Translations under genes and position numbers: made by a program
The notes under the pieces: model-generated
What the model saw: the letters and a program-made list of their open reading frames with translations, nothing else
What the model was told of the DNA's origin: nothing
Databases searched by the model: none
Assembly (NCBI GenBank): GCA_002717285.1
Contig: PBDF01000004.1
Coordinates: forward strand, 22,773 to 37,564
DNA: 14,792 bases
Source of the DNA: Magnetovibrio sp.
GTDB lineage: Bacteria; Pseudomonadota; Alphaproteobacteria; Rhodospirillales_A; JABHCV01
Direction of reading: 5' to 3'
Shown: piece by piece, positions 1 to 7,819 of the stretch
Position numbering within the stretch: position 1 is the stretch's first letter
Layout: each line of letters opens with the position of its first letter

Positions 1-346
1 TAAAATTTACTATATTAAAAGTATTAAATGTAAACAATTTCAATTCATTCTTAAAAATTTACTGTATGACTGCTTAAATAGAAAAATCAGAGAAATTTCA
101 TAAGGTTTCATTTATACCACCCAGCTTTGCGAGGGCTAAAACCAATTAGGTTAAGTAACATTGATCAATACCTCAAATGCCAGGTTCTTGAAACTTAAGT
201 TTTACAAACCTAATTTTTTTGTTAACTAACGTTTTTATTATGTCTAGAATATATAAAACTTTATAGGCAATTCGTCTCGATTTATTAAAACAACTATATA
301 TCATGTAATATGTGATTCTTCACAAATAGAAAATGAGGGGCTATAT
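1..346. other. AT-rich region upstream of fabI
   Basis: No credible coding region is visible on either strand; the few ATG codons run into stops within a handful of codons. A short, less AT-rich patch lies near 117-150. The right half holds the likely fabI promoter and ribosome binding site. No tRNA-like or repeat structure was seen. Confidence 0.6.
222..250 (+). promoter_or_regulatory. Candidate sigma-70-type promoter for fabI-aroC
   Basis: TTAACT (222-227) and TAGAAT (245-250) are separated by 17 bases. The second hexamer differs from TATAAT at one position and the first from TTGACA at two. Transcription would begin about 90 bases before the fabI ATG. A weaker alternative is TTGAAA (188-193), 17 bases, TAATTT (211-216). 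Chance matches are common in DNA this AT-rich. Confidence 0.3.
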
Positions 347-1159
347 ATGTTGTCTCCAAAACCACTTATGCAAGGTAAAAAGGGTCTTATTATGGGCGTC
401 GCCAACGAACGCTCCATTGCATGGGGTATTGCGAGCTCAGCTAGTGCGCAAGGAGCTGAACTTGCTTTTACTTATCAAGGTGAAGCTTTGTTAAAGCGTA
501 TCACACCACTTGCCGAGGAGATTGGATCAGACATCATTATTGAGTGCGACGTAACAGACACAGCTAGCCTTGACAAAACCTTTGAGATCCTGAGAGAAAA
601 GTGGGGTAAACTTGATTTTGTGGTACATGCAATAGCCTATTCAGACAAAGAGGAATTGAAAGGAAAATATTTCGAAACTACAAAAGACAACTTCACAAAA
701 ACAATGGATATTTCCTGCTATTCTTTTACTGCTGTTTGCCAACGTGCAGTACCGCTTATGGAATCAGGTGGGTCGATCATAACATTAACATATTACGGAG
801 CGGAAAAAGTAATTCCTCACTATAATGTGATGGGCGTTGCAAAGGCAGCTCTTGAAGCTAGTGTAAGGTATCTAGCTGAGGATTTTGGTAAGCACGGTAT
901 TCGTGTAAATGCTCTTTCAGCCGGACCTATGAAAACACTTGCGGCATCTGGTATTGGTGATTTTCGATATATACTCAAGTGGAATGAGTACAATACCCCA
1001 TTGAGACGTAATGTTACACTTAGTGACGTTGGTGGAGCAGGTGTCTATTTGCTAAGTGAGCTATCCAGCGGTGTTACTGGTGAAATTCATCATGTTGACT
1101 GTGGGTACAGTACCGTGGGAATGAAGGCAGTAGACGCCCCAGATATTACAACTGTCTAG
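347..1159 (+). CDS. fabI: Enoyl-[acyl-carrier-protein] reductase, FabI type
   Basis: Performs the last reduction of each fatty-acid elongation cycle in the cytoplasm, turning trans-2-enoyl-ACP into acyl-ACP with NAD(P)H. The 270-residue length is normal for FabI. The N-terminal nucleotide-binding stretch ([13 protein letters not shown], residues 17-29) is the FabI variant of the short-chain dehydrogenase glycine motif. The active site is intact: Tyr149, Tyr159 and Lys166 align with E. coli Tyr146, Tyr156 and Lys163 in the Y-x6-K arrangement, followed by [13 protein letters not shown]. The ATG at 347 has a strong ribosome binding site, GAGGGG at 335-340. Ala97 sits where E. coli has Gly93, a position known for triclosan resistance when mutated. 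First gene of an apparent two-gene operon with aroC. The family call is certain; the cofactor (NADH or NADPH) is not decided here. Confidence 0.97.
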   Translation: MLSPKPLMQGKKGLIMGVANERSIAWGIASSASAQGAELAFTYQGEALLKRITPLAEEIGSDIIIECDVTDTASLDKTFEILREKWGKLDFVVHAIAYSDKEELKGKYFETTKDNFTKTMDISCYSFTAVCQRAVPLMESGGSIITLTYYGAEKVIPHYNVMGVAKAALEASVRYLAEDFGKHGIRVNALSAGPMKTLAASGIGDFRYILKWNEYNTPLRRNVTLSDVGGAGVYLLSELSSGVTGEIHHVDCGYSTVGMKAVDAPDITTV

Positions 1160-1167
1160 GATTACCC

Positions 1168-2256
1168 ATGTCAGGAAATACCTTCGGCCAACTTTTCAAA
1201 GTAACTAGTTTTGGTGAAAGTCATGGAACAGCTATCGGTTGCATAGTTGATGGGGTCCCGCCACGTATGCCTCTAAGTGAATTGGATATTCAACCATATG
1301 TAAATAAACGTCGCCCGGGACAATCCAAGCACACTACCCAGCGTCGAGAGTCAGATTCAGTTCAAATTCTTTCCGGAGTTTTCGAAGGTCAAACAACTGG
1401 CACCCCAATAGCCTTGATTATAACTAATGAAGACCAGCGTTCAAAAGATTATAGTGATATTAAAAATAAGTTCCGCCCCGGCCATGCAGACTACACCTAT
1501 TTTAAAAAATTTGGGTTTCGCGACTACCGTGGTGGGGGTAGATCAAGTGCACGGGAGACTGCAGTTCGTGTAGCTGCTGGAGCCATAGCTAGAAAGGTCC
1601 TAAGTGAGATACTTGGCGAACAAGTGTCGATCCAGGGAGCCATGGTACAAATGGGACCTTACTCAATTGACGCTGATCATTGGGAATGGGAGGAAGTTAA
1701 CAACAACCCTTTTTTTTGCCCTGATCAGCAGGCAGCGGTCGAGTGGGAAACGTATCTAAATAAAATCAGAAAAAAGGGTTCGTCTACAGGTGGATTAATT
1801 GAAATCCACGCAAATGGTATACCAGCTGGATTAGGTGAACCCATATTTGACCGCCTTGATGCAGATATTGCCAAAGCAATAATGTGTATTCCGGCAGTCA
1901 AAGGTGTCGAGGTTGGTTCTGGGTTTGCCTCTGCTGCTTTCAGTGGACCAGAGAATACAGATGAGATACGGGTGAATGATGATGGCCAGACAGTATTTCT
2001 TTCTAACAATGCCGGTGGCATTTTAGGTGGCATATCCTCAGGGCAAGAAATTATTACACGCTTTGCCGTAAAACCAACAAGTAGCATAATTATTCCTCGG
2101 TTGACTGTGAATGAAAAAGGGGAAAATGTCGAGATAGTTACAAAAGGTCGCCACGATCCTTGCGTGGGAATACGTGCAGTACCCATTGGTGAGGCAATGA
2201 TTGCTCTGGTACTAGTGGATCATCTTTTACGATTTCGCGCTCAATGTGGTCTTTAA
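1168..2256 (+). CDS. aroC: Chorismate synthase
   Basis: Catalyses the last shikimate-pathway step, 5-enolpyruvylshikimate 3-phosphate to chorismate, using reduced FMN; chorismate feeds aromatic amino acids, folate and quinones. The 362-residue length is typical. Family signatures run in order: SFGESHG (residues 14-20), the [14 protein letters not shown] block around 48-61, [20 protein letters not shown] followed by [10 protein letters not shown] near 102-131, and [14 protein letters not shown] near 281-294, with no break in frame. The ATG lies eight bases after the fabI stop, and its ribosome binding site (AGGA, 1158-1161) overlaps that stop, so the two are probably translated together. Adjacency of fabI and aroC recurs in Alphaproteobacteria. 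No clear rho-independent terminator follows. Confidence 0.97.
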   Translation: MSGNTFGQLFKVTSFGESHGTAIGCIVDGVPPRMPLSELDIQPYVNKRRPGQSKHTTQRRESDSVQILSGVFEGQTTGTPIALIITNEDQRSKDYSDIKNKFRPGHADYTYFKKFGFRDYRGGGRSSARETAVRVAAGAIARKVLSEILGEQVSIQGAMVQMGPYSIDADHWEWEEVNNNPFFCPDQQAAVEWETYLNKIRKKGSSTGGLIEIHANGIPAGLGEPIFDRLDADIAKAIMCIPAVKGVEVGSGFASAAFSGPENTDEIRVNDDGQTVFLSNNAGGILGGISSGQEIITRFAVKPTSSIIIPRLTVNEKGENVEIVTKGRHDPCVGIRAVPIGEAMIALVLVDHLLRFRAQCGL

Positions 2257-2365
2257 AAAAAACTTTAAACAATTCTCACCTTTTTAAACTTGATAAACCC
2301 AACAGATTTCTAGAAATACTCCAAAACGACCGAAATAAATAAATTTTTTTTCCAAAAAAGACAAA

Positions 2366-2393
2366 TTGACATCAGACAAATGCTATTTAATAG
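2366..2393 (+). promoter_or_regulatory. Candidate promoter with consensus -35 element
   Basis: TTGACA at 2366-2371 matches the consensus exactly. TAATAG (2388-2393) lies 16 bases downstream and is only a moderate -10 match. The next gene starts more than 300 bases away, so the element either serves a long leader, an unannotated small RNA, or nothing. Confidence 0.25.
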
Positions 2394-2625
2394 AAATTTT
2401 TTTCCTAATTTTTACAAAGTGCTATTAGTTTGATATTTGCAACTATTGGAACAACGGTTCTGCAAAACGGATACTAGCAGTTCTCAATTGTGATGCGAAA
2501 TTCAACATGAGCTCAAACAGTTCTCTCAAGTAGTGATGTGACATCTATTTCCAATGGGCTATCTATTCATAACAATTTTTAAAAATATTAGCTTTTAATT
2601 ATACAAAATTTTTTAGTTATTTATA

Positions 2626-2631
2626 TATAAT
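2626..2631 (+). promoter_or_regulatory. Candidate -10 element for the rhodanese gene
   Basis: TATAAT matches the consensus -10 exactly and would give a leader of about 70 bases before the ATG at 2707. No good -35 hexamer is found 16-18 bases upstream, and the surroundings are a TATATA run, so chance is quite possible. Confidence 0.2.
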
Positions 2632-2706
2632 TAACAATTTATTGTTGTGTATTTATGTCAATTATGCAATTTAATGATAAAGTTTAACTTTTTAGGTAAA
2701 AATTTC

Positions 2707-3066
2707 ATGGACGTGGTAGCACAAGAAGTGGGCATCGATAATGTCAACGTGCAAACTATAGCGAATTGGTTAAGTTCAGGCGAGGCTTTGCTCGTTGATG
2801 TTCGTGAAACGTCTGAGTTTGAAAAAGAACACATACCGGGTGCTTTGCTTGTACCACTCTCAGTCCTTAATCCACAGACCTTCCCTCATTTCCAAATAAA
2901 AAAACTAGTTCTTTACTGCACTACGGGTATCCGTTCTAATGCTGCAGCCAAAATGCTTATTAAAGCTGGACATAAACCACCAATCAGCATGGCAGGTGGT
3001 ATAGAGACCTGGCGTAAGGCAGGTCTTGAAACAGAAATATTTGATGAACCCAAAAATATAAAATGA
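2707..3066 (+). CDS. Single-domain rhodanese-like sulfurtransferase
   Basis: A cytoplasmic rhodanese domain of 119 residues. The active-site loop CTTGIRS (residues 71-77) carries the catalytic cysteine that would accept a sulfane sulfur as persulfide. Other marks are LLVDVRETSEFEKEHIPGA (28-46) and the C-terminal MAGGIETWRKAGL (95-107), both typical of the fold. There is no signal peptide. The same frame extends upstream to a GTG at 2647 and an ATG at 2674, but the added residues do not resemble the family; the ATG at 2707 has AGG ten bases upstream and gives the normal domain length. It is alone on its strand and converges on dxs, with 104 bases between the stops. The sulfur donor and acceptor cannot be told from the sequence. 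The domain call is firm; thiosulfate sulfurtransferase activity is inferred. Confidence 0.9.
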   Translation: MDVVAQEVGIDNVNVQTIANWLSSGEALLVDVRETSEFEKEHIPGALLVPLSVLNPQTFPHFQIKKLVLYCTTGIRSNAAAKMLIKAGHKPPISMAGGIETWRKAGLETEIFDEPKNIK

Positions 3067-3170
3067 TACAAGGCAACTTTTAAGTACATGGCATTGTGGA
3101 TTTAAGTATCTGTCAAAAGAGGGTTTTTCATGACTAATTTTTCACGTCCCCAGGCCCTAGCTTAAGTAAA

Positions 3171-5099
3171 TCAAATCTTTTTTAAGGCACGAACGAATTT
3201 TTTTTCACAGCCAAGTGCTTCAATCGCCATCTTTACGATATCCGGGGCATTTAAGCAAGCATCCTCATACTGTCTATCAGGAGCATCGTGGGGCAATATC
3301 TTATCGGGTAATGTCATAACCCGCACTCTAAGATTGCCATCTAGTAAGCCTCCAACTGACATAAACGATAAAACTTGTGCACCAAAACCTCCGGGTGCAC
3401 CCTCCTCGATGGTAATTAGCACTTCATGATTAGCTGCTAATTTACGAATCAGATTTTTGTCAAGCGGCTTAGCAAAGCGTGCGTCAGCAACAGTTGTGGA
3501 ATAACCCTTTACCGCTAATTCATCTGCCGCTTTCAGAGATTCCTGCAAACGTCCACCCAAACTAAGTATAGCTATTGAAGAGCCTTTTCGAACTATACGG
3601 CCCTTTCCAATTTTGAGAATTTCTCCTTTTAAAGGCAACTCTACACCAGTACCATTCCCCCGAGGGTAGCGTACAGCAGATGGTCCATTATCAATTGCCG
3701 CAGCAGTTGCTATCATATGCATGAGTTCTGCTTCATCAGACGGTGCCATTACAACAATATTTGGAAGACAACACAGGTAGGCTAAATCGTAAGCCCCAGC
3801 GTGCGTTGCACCATCAGCACCAACCAACCCAGCACGATCAATGGCGAAACGAACTGGTAAGTTCTGTAAAACTACATCATGTATAAGTTGATCATAGCCA
3901 CGTTGTAGGAATGTGGAATAAATAGCTACAAATGGTTTATAACCCTCACTTGCTAGACCTGCAGCAAAGGTCACTGCATGTTGCTCAGCAATTCCTACAT
4001 CAAAAGTACGCTTGGGATAATGTTCTCCAAAAGCGTCAATTCCAGTTCCAGATGGCATAGCAGCTGTTATTGCGGTAATCTTTTCATCTGTCTCAGCCTC
4101 AACTATTAAAGCCTTTGCAAAAACCTCGGTAAAAGATGGTGTATTTGCTTTTTTTGCTGCTAATTTTCCTGTGACGAGGTCAAATTTAGAAACTCCATGA
4201 TATTTATCTGGTGACTGTTCTGCGGGTCCATAACCATGACCTTTTTGGGTAACTACATGAAGCAAAACTGGACCAGTTCCTTTTTCTTCCCGAAGATTTT
4301 TCAAAACAGGAAGTAGGTGATCAAGGTTATGTCCATCAATAGGGCCCACATAAAAAAAACCAAGTTCCTCAAAAAGCGTGCCGCCCGTGACCATACCCCT
4401 GGCATATTCTTCAGCCCTACGCGCAGCCTCTTCAATCCGGCGGGGAAATTTTTTTGACATTTCCTTGGCAAAGTGACGGATTGATCGGTAGGATTTTGAT
4501 GAAATCAAACGAGACAGATAGGCACTCATTGCTCCAACTGGTGGCGCAATCGACATATCATTATCATTAAGAATAACAATTAAACGAGAGTCCATGGATC
4601 CAGAATTATTCATTGCCTCGTATGCCATACCTGCGCTCATAGAGCCATCGCCTATAACAGCAATAACATTATTATCCCCATCTTTTAAATCACGAGCAAC
4701 AGACATTCCCAACGCAGCAGATATTGACGTTGATGAATGCCCTGCCCCAAAAGGGTCATAATTACTCTCGCTACGTTTAGTAAAGCCAGAGAGCCCGCCG
4801 CCCTGTCTGAGAGAGAGCATCCTCTCACGACGGCCCGTAATAATTTTGTGTGGATAACACTGGTGACCAACATCCCAAATCAAACGGTCCGTTGGAGTGT
4901 CAAACACATGATGGAGTGCTACTGCTAATTCAACAACTCCAAGGCTAGCCCCCAAATGCCCTCCAGTAATAGAAACCACACGTATAGTTTCTTGGCGGAG
5001 TTCTTTTGCCAATTGGGTTAGCTGTGCTACGGAAAAATCCCTAATATCAGCGGGCTTTGAAACCGTATCCAGCAACGGGGTGTTGTAACTATCGCTCAC
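3171..5099 (-). CDS. dxs: 1-deoxy-D-xylulose-5-phosphate synthase
   Basis: First and rate-setting enzyme of the MEP isoprenoid pathway: a thiamine-diphosphate transketolase-like protein that condenses pyruvate with glyceraldehyde 3-phosphate. The frame runs back to a GTG at 5117 (648 residues). The GTG at 5099 is preferred (642 residues) because GGA lies six bases before it and its start, [13 protein letters not shown], looks like a normal Dxs N-terminus. Counting from 5099, His48 corresponds to the catalytic E. coli His49, the thiamine motif GDG is at 151-153 with Asn178 later, and Glu372 in [15 protein letters not shown] matches E. coli Glu370. GHQCYPHK replaces the usual [20 protein letters not shown] and YPRGNG are present. 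Last gene of xseB-ispA-dxs; 10 bases follow the ispA stop, or the two overlap by eight if the longer start is used. Confidence 0.96.
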   Translation of the reverse strand: MSDSYNTPLLDTVSKPADIRDFSVAQLTQLAKELRQETIRVVSITGGHLGASLGVVELAVALHHVFDTPTDRLIWDVGHQCYPHKIITGRRERMLSLRQGGGLSGFTKRSESNYDPFGAGHSSTSISAALGMSVARDLKDGDNNVIAVIGDGSMSAGMAYEAMNNSGSMDSRLIVILNDNDMSIAPPVGAMSAYLSRLISSKSYRSIRHFAKEMSKKFPRRIEEAARRAEEYARGMVTGGTLFEELGFFYVGPIDGHNLDHLLPVLKNLREEKGTGPVLLHVVTQKGHGYGPAEQSPDKYHGVSKFDLVTGKLAAKKANTPSFTEVFAKALIVEAETDEKITAITAAMPSGTGIDAFGEHYPKRTFDVGIAEQHAVTFAAGLASEGYKPFVAIYSTFLQRGYDQLIHDVVLQNLPVRFAIDRAGLVGADGATHAGAYDLAYLCCLPNIVVMAPSDEAELMHMIATAAAIDNGPSAVRYPRGNGTGVELPLKGEILKIGKGRIVRKGSSIAILSLGGRLQESLKAADELAVKGYSTTVADARFAKPLDKNLIRKLAANHEVLITIEEGAPGGFGAQVLSFMSVGGLLDGNLRVRVMTLPDKILPHDAPDRQYEDACLNAPDIVKMAIEALGCEKKFVRALKKI

Positions 5100-5109
5100 T
5101 TTATTTCCA

Positions 5110-5997
5110 TCAGGCACTACGAGTAATTACAAATTGCGCCATATTTTTCAGAGGGTCTGCTTTTTTTCCAAAAAAATTAAGGTGTTCGCACGCTTCGAAA
5201 ACTAATGCTTTAGCTTGATCTCGAGCCCGATCTATTCCCAACAAAGAAACAAACGTAGACTTACCAGCCTCTTTATCTTTTCCTGTCTTCTTGCCAACAG
5301 TCTTCGCATTACCCTCTTCGTCAAGCAGATCATCCGTTATCTGAAATGCTATGCCTAGGTTGTGCGCATAGGCATTTAAGACATTTTTAGCACTCTCAGA
5401 CGCTTCACCAAGAATAGCTCCAACCTCACATGATACAGCAATTAGCATACCAGTCTTCATACGTTGCAAACGAGTTGTCTCCGGGGTGTTCAAAATCTCA
5501 CTTTCAGCAATAATGTCAAGCATTTGCCCCCCGACCATACCTTCGTGCCCGGCTGCCTTCGCAAGAGCCATGACAAGGTCGGAGCGAATATTTGGGTCAG
5601 AATGAACACTTGCACTAGACAACACCTCAAAAGCCTTAGTCAATAGAGCATCTCCGGCAAGGATTGCCGTGGCTTCACCAAATTTATTGTGACAAGAAGG
5701 TTTGCCACGCCGAAGGTCATCGTCATCCATGGATGGTAAATCATCATGGACCAAAGAATAACAGTGCACCAACTCAATAGCCGCTGCTACTTGCAGAGCT
5801 CGTTCCTTTTTCACATTAAACATATCGGCTGTAGCCAAAGTCAAATATGGACGAACCCTCTTACCTCCATCAAGGGCAGCGTAACGCATGGCTTCTATCA
5901 ACCTAGCCTCTGGTTCATCATTCATCTCTAATATACGCTCTATGGTACGGGTAATGTCATCAGCCGTATCCTCAAGGGCTTTTTCAAAAGCAATCAC
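5110..5997 (-). CDS. ispA: Polyprenyl synthetase, probably farnesyl diphosphate synthase
   Basis: Joins isopentenyl diphosphate units to dimethylallyl and geranyl diphosphate, giving the C15 precursor for quinone side chains and undecaprenyl carrier lipid. At 295 residues it is the usual bacterial IspA size. GGKRVRP (44-50) binds diphosphate. The first aspartate-rich motif is [10 protein letters not shown] (85-94), preceded by HCYSLVH, the bacterial short-chain pattern; the second is DDLLD (222-226). GKKTGKD and [11 protein letters not shown] follow as expected. The start is GTG, five bases after the xseB stop. Its place between xseB and dxs links its supply to the MEP pathway. Geranylgeranyl diphosphate as the product cannot be excluded, because chain length depends on a few residues near the first motif. 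Confidence 0.93.
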   Translation of the reverse strand: MIAFEKALEDTADDITRTIERILEMNDEPEARLIEAMRYAALDGGKRVRPYLTLATADMFNVKKERALQVAAAIELVHCYSLVHDDLPSMDDDDLRRGKPSCHNKFGEATAILAGDALLTKAFEVLSSASVHSDPNIRSDLVMALAKAAGHEGMVGGQMLDIIAESEILNTPETTRLQRMKTGMLIAVSCEVGAILGEASESAKNVLNAYAHNLGIAFQITDDLLDEEGNAKTVGKKTGKDKEAGKSTFVSLLGIDRARDQAKALVFEACEHLNFFGKKADPLKNMAQFVITRSA

Positions 5998-6002
5998 TTT
6001 GT

Positions 6003-6254
6003 CTAGTCCAACTCTGCGGAAACAAGAGCAACCTCACCGTCATCAGCAAGAACGACCTTTTCGACCCGGGTTTGGGCTTCTTGTAATTTACTTTCGCAAT
6101 GAAATTTTAATTGTGCCCCGCGCTCGTACGCCTCTATAGACTTTTCAAGTTCACCAGAGCCTTCTTCCAGTTCACGCACAATTTTCTCAAGCTGCTCAAG
6201 TGCATCTTCAAAACTTAGCTTTGCAATATCTGATGGTATAGTGGTTTTTTCCAT
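6003..6254 (-). CDS. xseB: Exodeoxyribonuclease VII small subunit
   Basis: Small subunit of exonuclease VII, a single-strand-specific DNase that cuts from both ends to short oligonucleotides and acts in repair; several small subunits wrap each XseA chain. At 83 residues it has the standard length. SFEDALEQLEKIVRELEEGS followed by GELEKSIEAYERGAQLKFHCE is the conserved pair of helices of the family. The ATG at 6254 has only a weak A-rich upstream sequence (AAAAGAT). First gene of the xseB-ispA-dxs cluster, a widespread arrangement with no obvious functional link between the nuclease and isoprenoid genes. The large subunit gene xseA is not in this window. Confidence 0.93.
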   Translation of the reverse strand: MEKTTIPSDIAKLSFEDALEQLEKIVRELEEGSGELEKSIEAYERGAQLKFHCESKLQEAQTRVEKVVLADDGEVALVSAELD

Positions 6255-6289
6255 ATCTTTTATTATGGCTTTTCAAAGTAACTATTTAC

Positions 6290-6318
6290 AATTTACGCTT
6301 GGTCTATTGATTTAGCAA
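6290..6318 (-). promoter_or_regulatory. Candidate promoter for xseB-ispA-dxs
   Basis: On the minus strand TTGCTA (6318-6313) and TAAATT (6295-6290) are 17 bases apart, each matching four of six consensus positions. Transcription would start about 30 bases before the xseB ATG. The match is weak and only spacing and location support it. Confidence 0.2.
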
Positions 6319-6419
6319 CCGTCAATAATTTCTTTGTATCGTCTCAACAAAATACCTAAGTACCCATCAACCACACTTATTGAGAGAATCAAGAGACATA
6401 AAATCGGGTCTTTTCCCAT
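6312..6419 (-). CDS. Doubtful 35-residue membrane-like frame
   Basis: An ATG-to-TAA frame of 35 codons reads MGKDPILCLLILSISVVDGY, then a short basic tail containing LLRRYKEIIDGC. It would be a hydrophobic helix of about 20 residues followed by a positively charged end, as in many small inner-membrane proteins. It sits 57 bases upstream of xseB on the same strand. Against it: no ribosome binding site is visible before the ATG, the frame overlaps the best xseB promoter candidate, and frames this short are expected by chance in AT-rich DNA. I do not recognise it. Confidence 0.12.
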   Translation of the reverse strand: MGKDPILCLLILSISVVDGYLGILLRRYKEIIDGC

Positions 6420-6545
6420 AAGCTATGCAAATGACTAATCACATGTTCAGTAACTTCTTTAAAGCATACTTTACTGGACTATAGTATAAAATAGCTTCAA
6501 GAAATATATACAACTATACAATATTTTTTATCTAAACATTCCATT

Positions 6546-6559
6546 GCAGAATTTTCTGC
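6546..6559. promoter_or_regulatory. Palindrome GCAGAATTTTCTGC, possible operator
   Basis: Perfect six-base arms (GCAGAA and TTCTGC) around TT, about 150 bases before the adaptor gene and downstream of AT-rich possible -10 elements. It could be a repressor site for the pump operon. No regulator gene lies next to the pump, so the cognate protein is unknown. Confidence 0.25.
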
Positions 6560-6705
6560 TATCGAAAAATCAACGGTAGTTGAATGTTGTTAGAAGTTGA
6601 AAATGAAAATAAACCACTATTGCAGAAAAGCTGTATCAAACCTAAATTAATGAATGAGCTTAGAATTACAATAAAGCTTCTGGGTAAATACGGAAAGGTT
6701 CAATT

Positions 6706-7818
6706 TTGATTAACATAAGTAAATTCTGTATGTTTTCTGTTTTTCTTATAAGTACTTTTTTGGTAAATACACCTACCCCAGCACAACAAGTAACTAAAGT
6801 CAGTGTTGATAAAGTCAGAGTTGATACTTTAAAGCAAACACTCCCTATGATAGGCCGTTTGATTACTACAAAAGGTGGTGTCATTGCAGCACGCATTTCT
6901 GGACCTATTGCAGAAATGAAAGTAAAGGTTGGTGATCGTGTTGAACAGGGAGATGTTATTGCTCTGCTCATAGACAACAGTCTCGACTGGCGTTACCAAT
7001 TAGCCAAAGCAGAAACAAATCAGGCAAAGGCTGCTATAAACAGAGCAAGATCATCATATAATCTCAGGTTACAAGAATTACAACGCTTAAAACAACTAAA
7101 AAAGTCTGCCGCCTTTTCACAAGCAAGACTTGAAGATAAAAATCTTGAAGTTGCAAAAGCAAGAAGCACTGTGGCAGAGAGTCAAGCATCTTTGATTCGA
7201 AGCGAGGCCAATCAAAAGCTTGCTGCTATAAATCTCTATAATGCAAAAATCACCGCTCCTTTTTCGGGAGTTGTAACCAAAACTCATACTGACGTTGGCG
7301 CATATGTGAACGTTGGCAGTCCTGTCATCCATCTCATTGACGACCGAAGTCTTGAAATTGAAGTCAACGTTCCAGCCAATAGAATCAGCGGTCTAAACCC
7401 AGGCGCCAACATCTCATTTCGGCTGGAGACGGAGAGTGATCAAAGCCAACACATACTGTCTGCTAGAGTTCGTGCAGTTGTGCCGGACGAAAATCCACTA
7501 ACCCGCACCCGTAAAGTACGTCTCGTCACTAACCTTAGTGCTCAAGAAAACAGTTTAGTTGCCAATCAAAGTGTCGTGCTAGCTATTCCTCTTGGTGAAG
7601 AAAACAAAGTACTAACAGTCCACAAAGATGCAGTTATAAACCGGAAAGGCAAAAACATAGTCTTTGTAGTAAAAGATGGTCTGACTAGTATTCGCACAAT
7701 TGAATTAGGAGAACCAATTGGCACACGCTTTATAGTTCTGAGCGGTATACAATCTGGGGATTTAGTCGTTATTAGAGGCAACGAGCGTCTGCAACAAGGG
7801 CAAAAAGTCAGTCACTAA
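6706..7818 (+). CDS. RND efflux periplasmic adaptor (membrane fusion protein)
   Basis: Periplasmic adaptor that links an inner-membrane RND pump to an outer-membrane channel. The 370-residue protein opens with a basic tip and hydrophobic stretch (residues 1-22), then TPTPAQQ, a likely signal-peptidase site near 26-27; there is no lipobox. The half-lipoyl segments are about 59-90 (AARISGPIAEMKVKVGDRVE) and 180-211 (NAKITAPFSGVVTKTHTDVG). Between them lies a helical hairpin rich in Ala, Gln, Lys and Arg (about 95-178). Beta-barrel and membrane-proximal parts follow. Translation starts at TTG 6706, supported by GGAAAGG at 6692-6698; an ATG at residue 9 is the alternative but would shorten the signal peptide. 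The pump gene begins one base after the stop. Exported substrate unknown. Confidence 0.93.
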   Translation: MINISKFCMFSVFLISTFLVNTPTPAQQVTKVSVDKVRVDTLKQTLPMIGRLITTKGGVIAARISGPIAEMKVKVGDRVEQGDVIALLIDNSLDWRYQLAKAETNQAKAAINRARSSYNLRLQELQRLKQLKKSAAFSQARLEDKNLEVAKARSTVAESQASLIRSEANQKLAAINLYNAKITAPFSGVVTKTHTDVGAYVNVGSPVIHLIDDRSLEIEVNVPANRISGLNPGANISFRLETESDQSQHILSARVRAVVPDENPLTRTRKVRLVTNLSAQENSLVANQSVVLAIPLGEENKVLTVHKDAVINRKGKNIVFVVKDGLTSIRTIELGEPIGTRFIVLSGIQSGDLVVIRGNERLQQGQKVSH

Positions 7819-7819
7819 T

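Larger units (their letters stand above)
2257..2706. other. AT-rich gap between aroC and the rhodanese gene
   Basis: No gene is visible. It contains a consensus TTGACA element at 2366-2371 and a patch of more balanced composition at about 2440-2570 that may be a decayed sequence or an unrecognised RNA. CAGTTCTC occurs twice, at 2478-2485 and 2518-2525, and there is a small dyad GATGTGACATC at 2535-2545. The right edge holds a TATAAT element and the start of the rhodanese gene. Confidence 0.5.
6255..6705. other. Divergent intergenic region between xseB and the RND adaptor gene
   Basis: It separates two units transcribed away from each other and must hold both promoters. No established gene lies here. 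Contents: a candidate promoter for xseB at 6290-6318, a doubtful 35-codon frame at 6312-6419 on the minus strand, AT-rich possible -10 elements for the pump operon (TATAGTATAAAAT at 6480-6492, TACAAT at 6517-6522) without convincing -35 partners, and a palindrome at 6546-6559. ATTGCAGAA occurs at 6544-6552 and again at 6619-6627. Confidence 0.5.

Noticed and set aside
1725..2186. 153-codon open frame antisense to aroC
   Set aside because: It lies wholly within the well-supported aroC gene on the other strand and has no recognisable protein features.
2257..2275. TTTAAA-rich dyad directly after aroC as a terminator
   Set aside because: The stem would consist only of A-T pairs, without the GC-rich core needed for a rho-independent terminator.
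2438..2527. Short open stretch ending in ILAVLNCDAKFNMSSNSSLK as a gene remnant
   Set aside because: About 30 codons between stops with no start and no recognisable family; not enough to call a pseudogene.
2647..2706. N-terminal extension of the rhodanese from GTG 2647
   Set aside because: The added 20 residues do not resemble the family, and the ATG at 2707 gives a normal single-domain length with a plausible ribosome binding site.
4849..4857. Exact DnaA box (TTATCCACA on the minus strand)
   Set aside because: It encodes the conserved Cys-Tyr-Pro-His stretch of Dxs, stands alone, and has no origin-like cluster around it.
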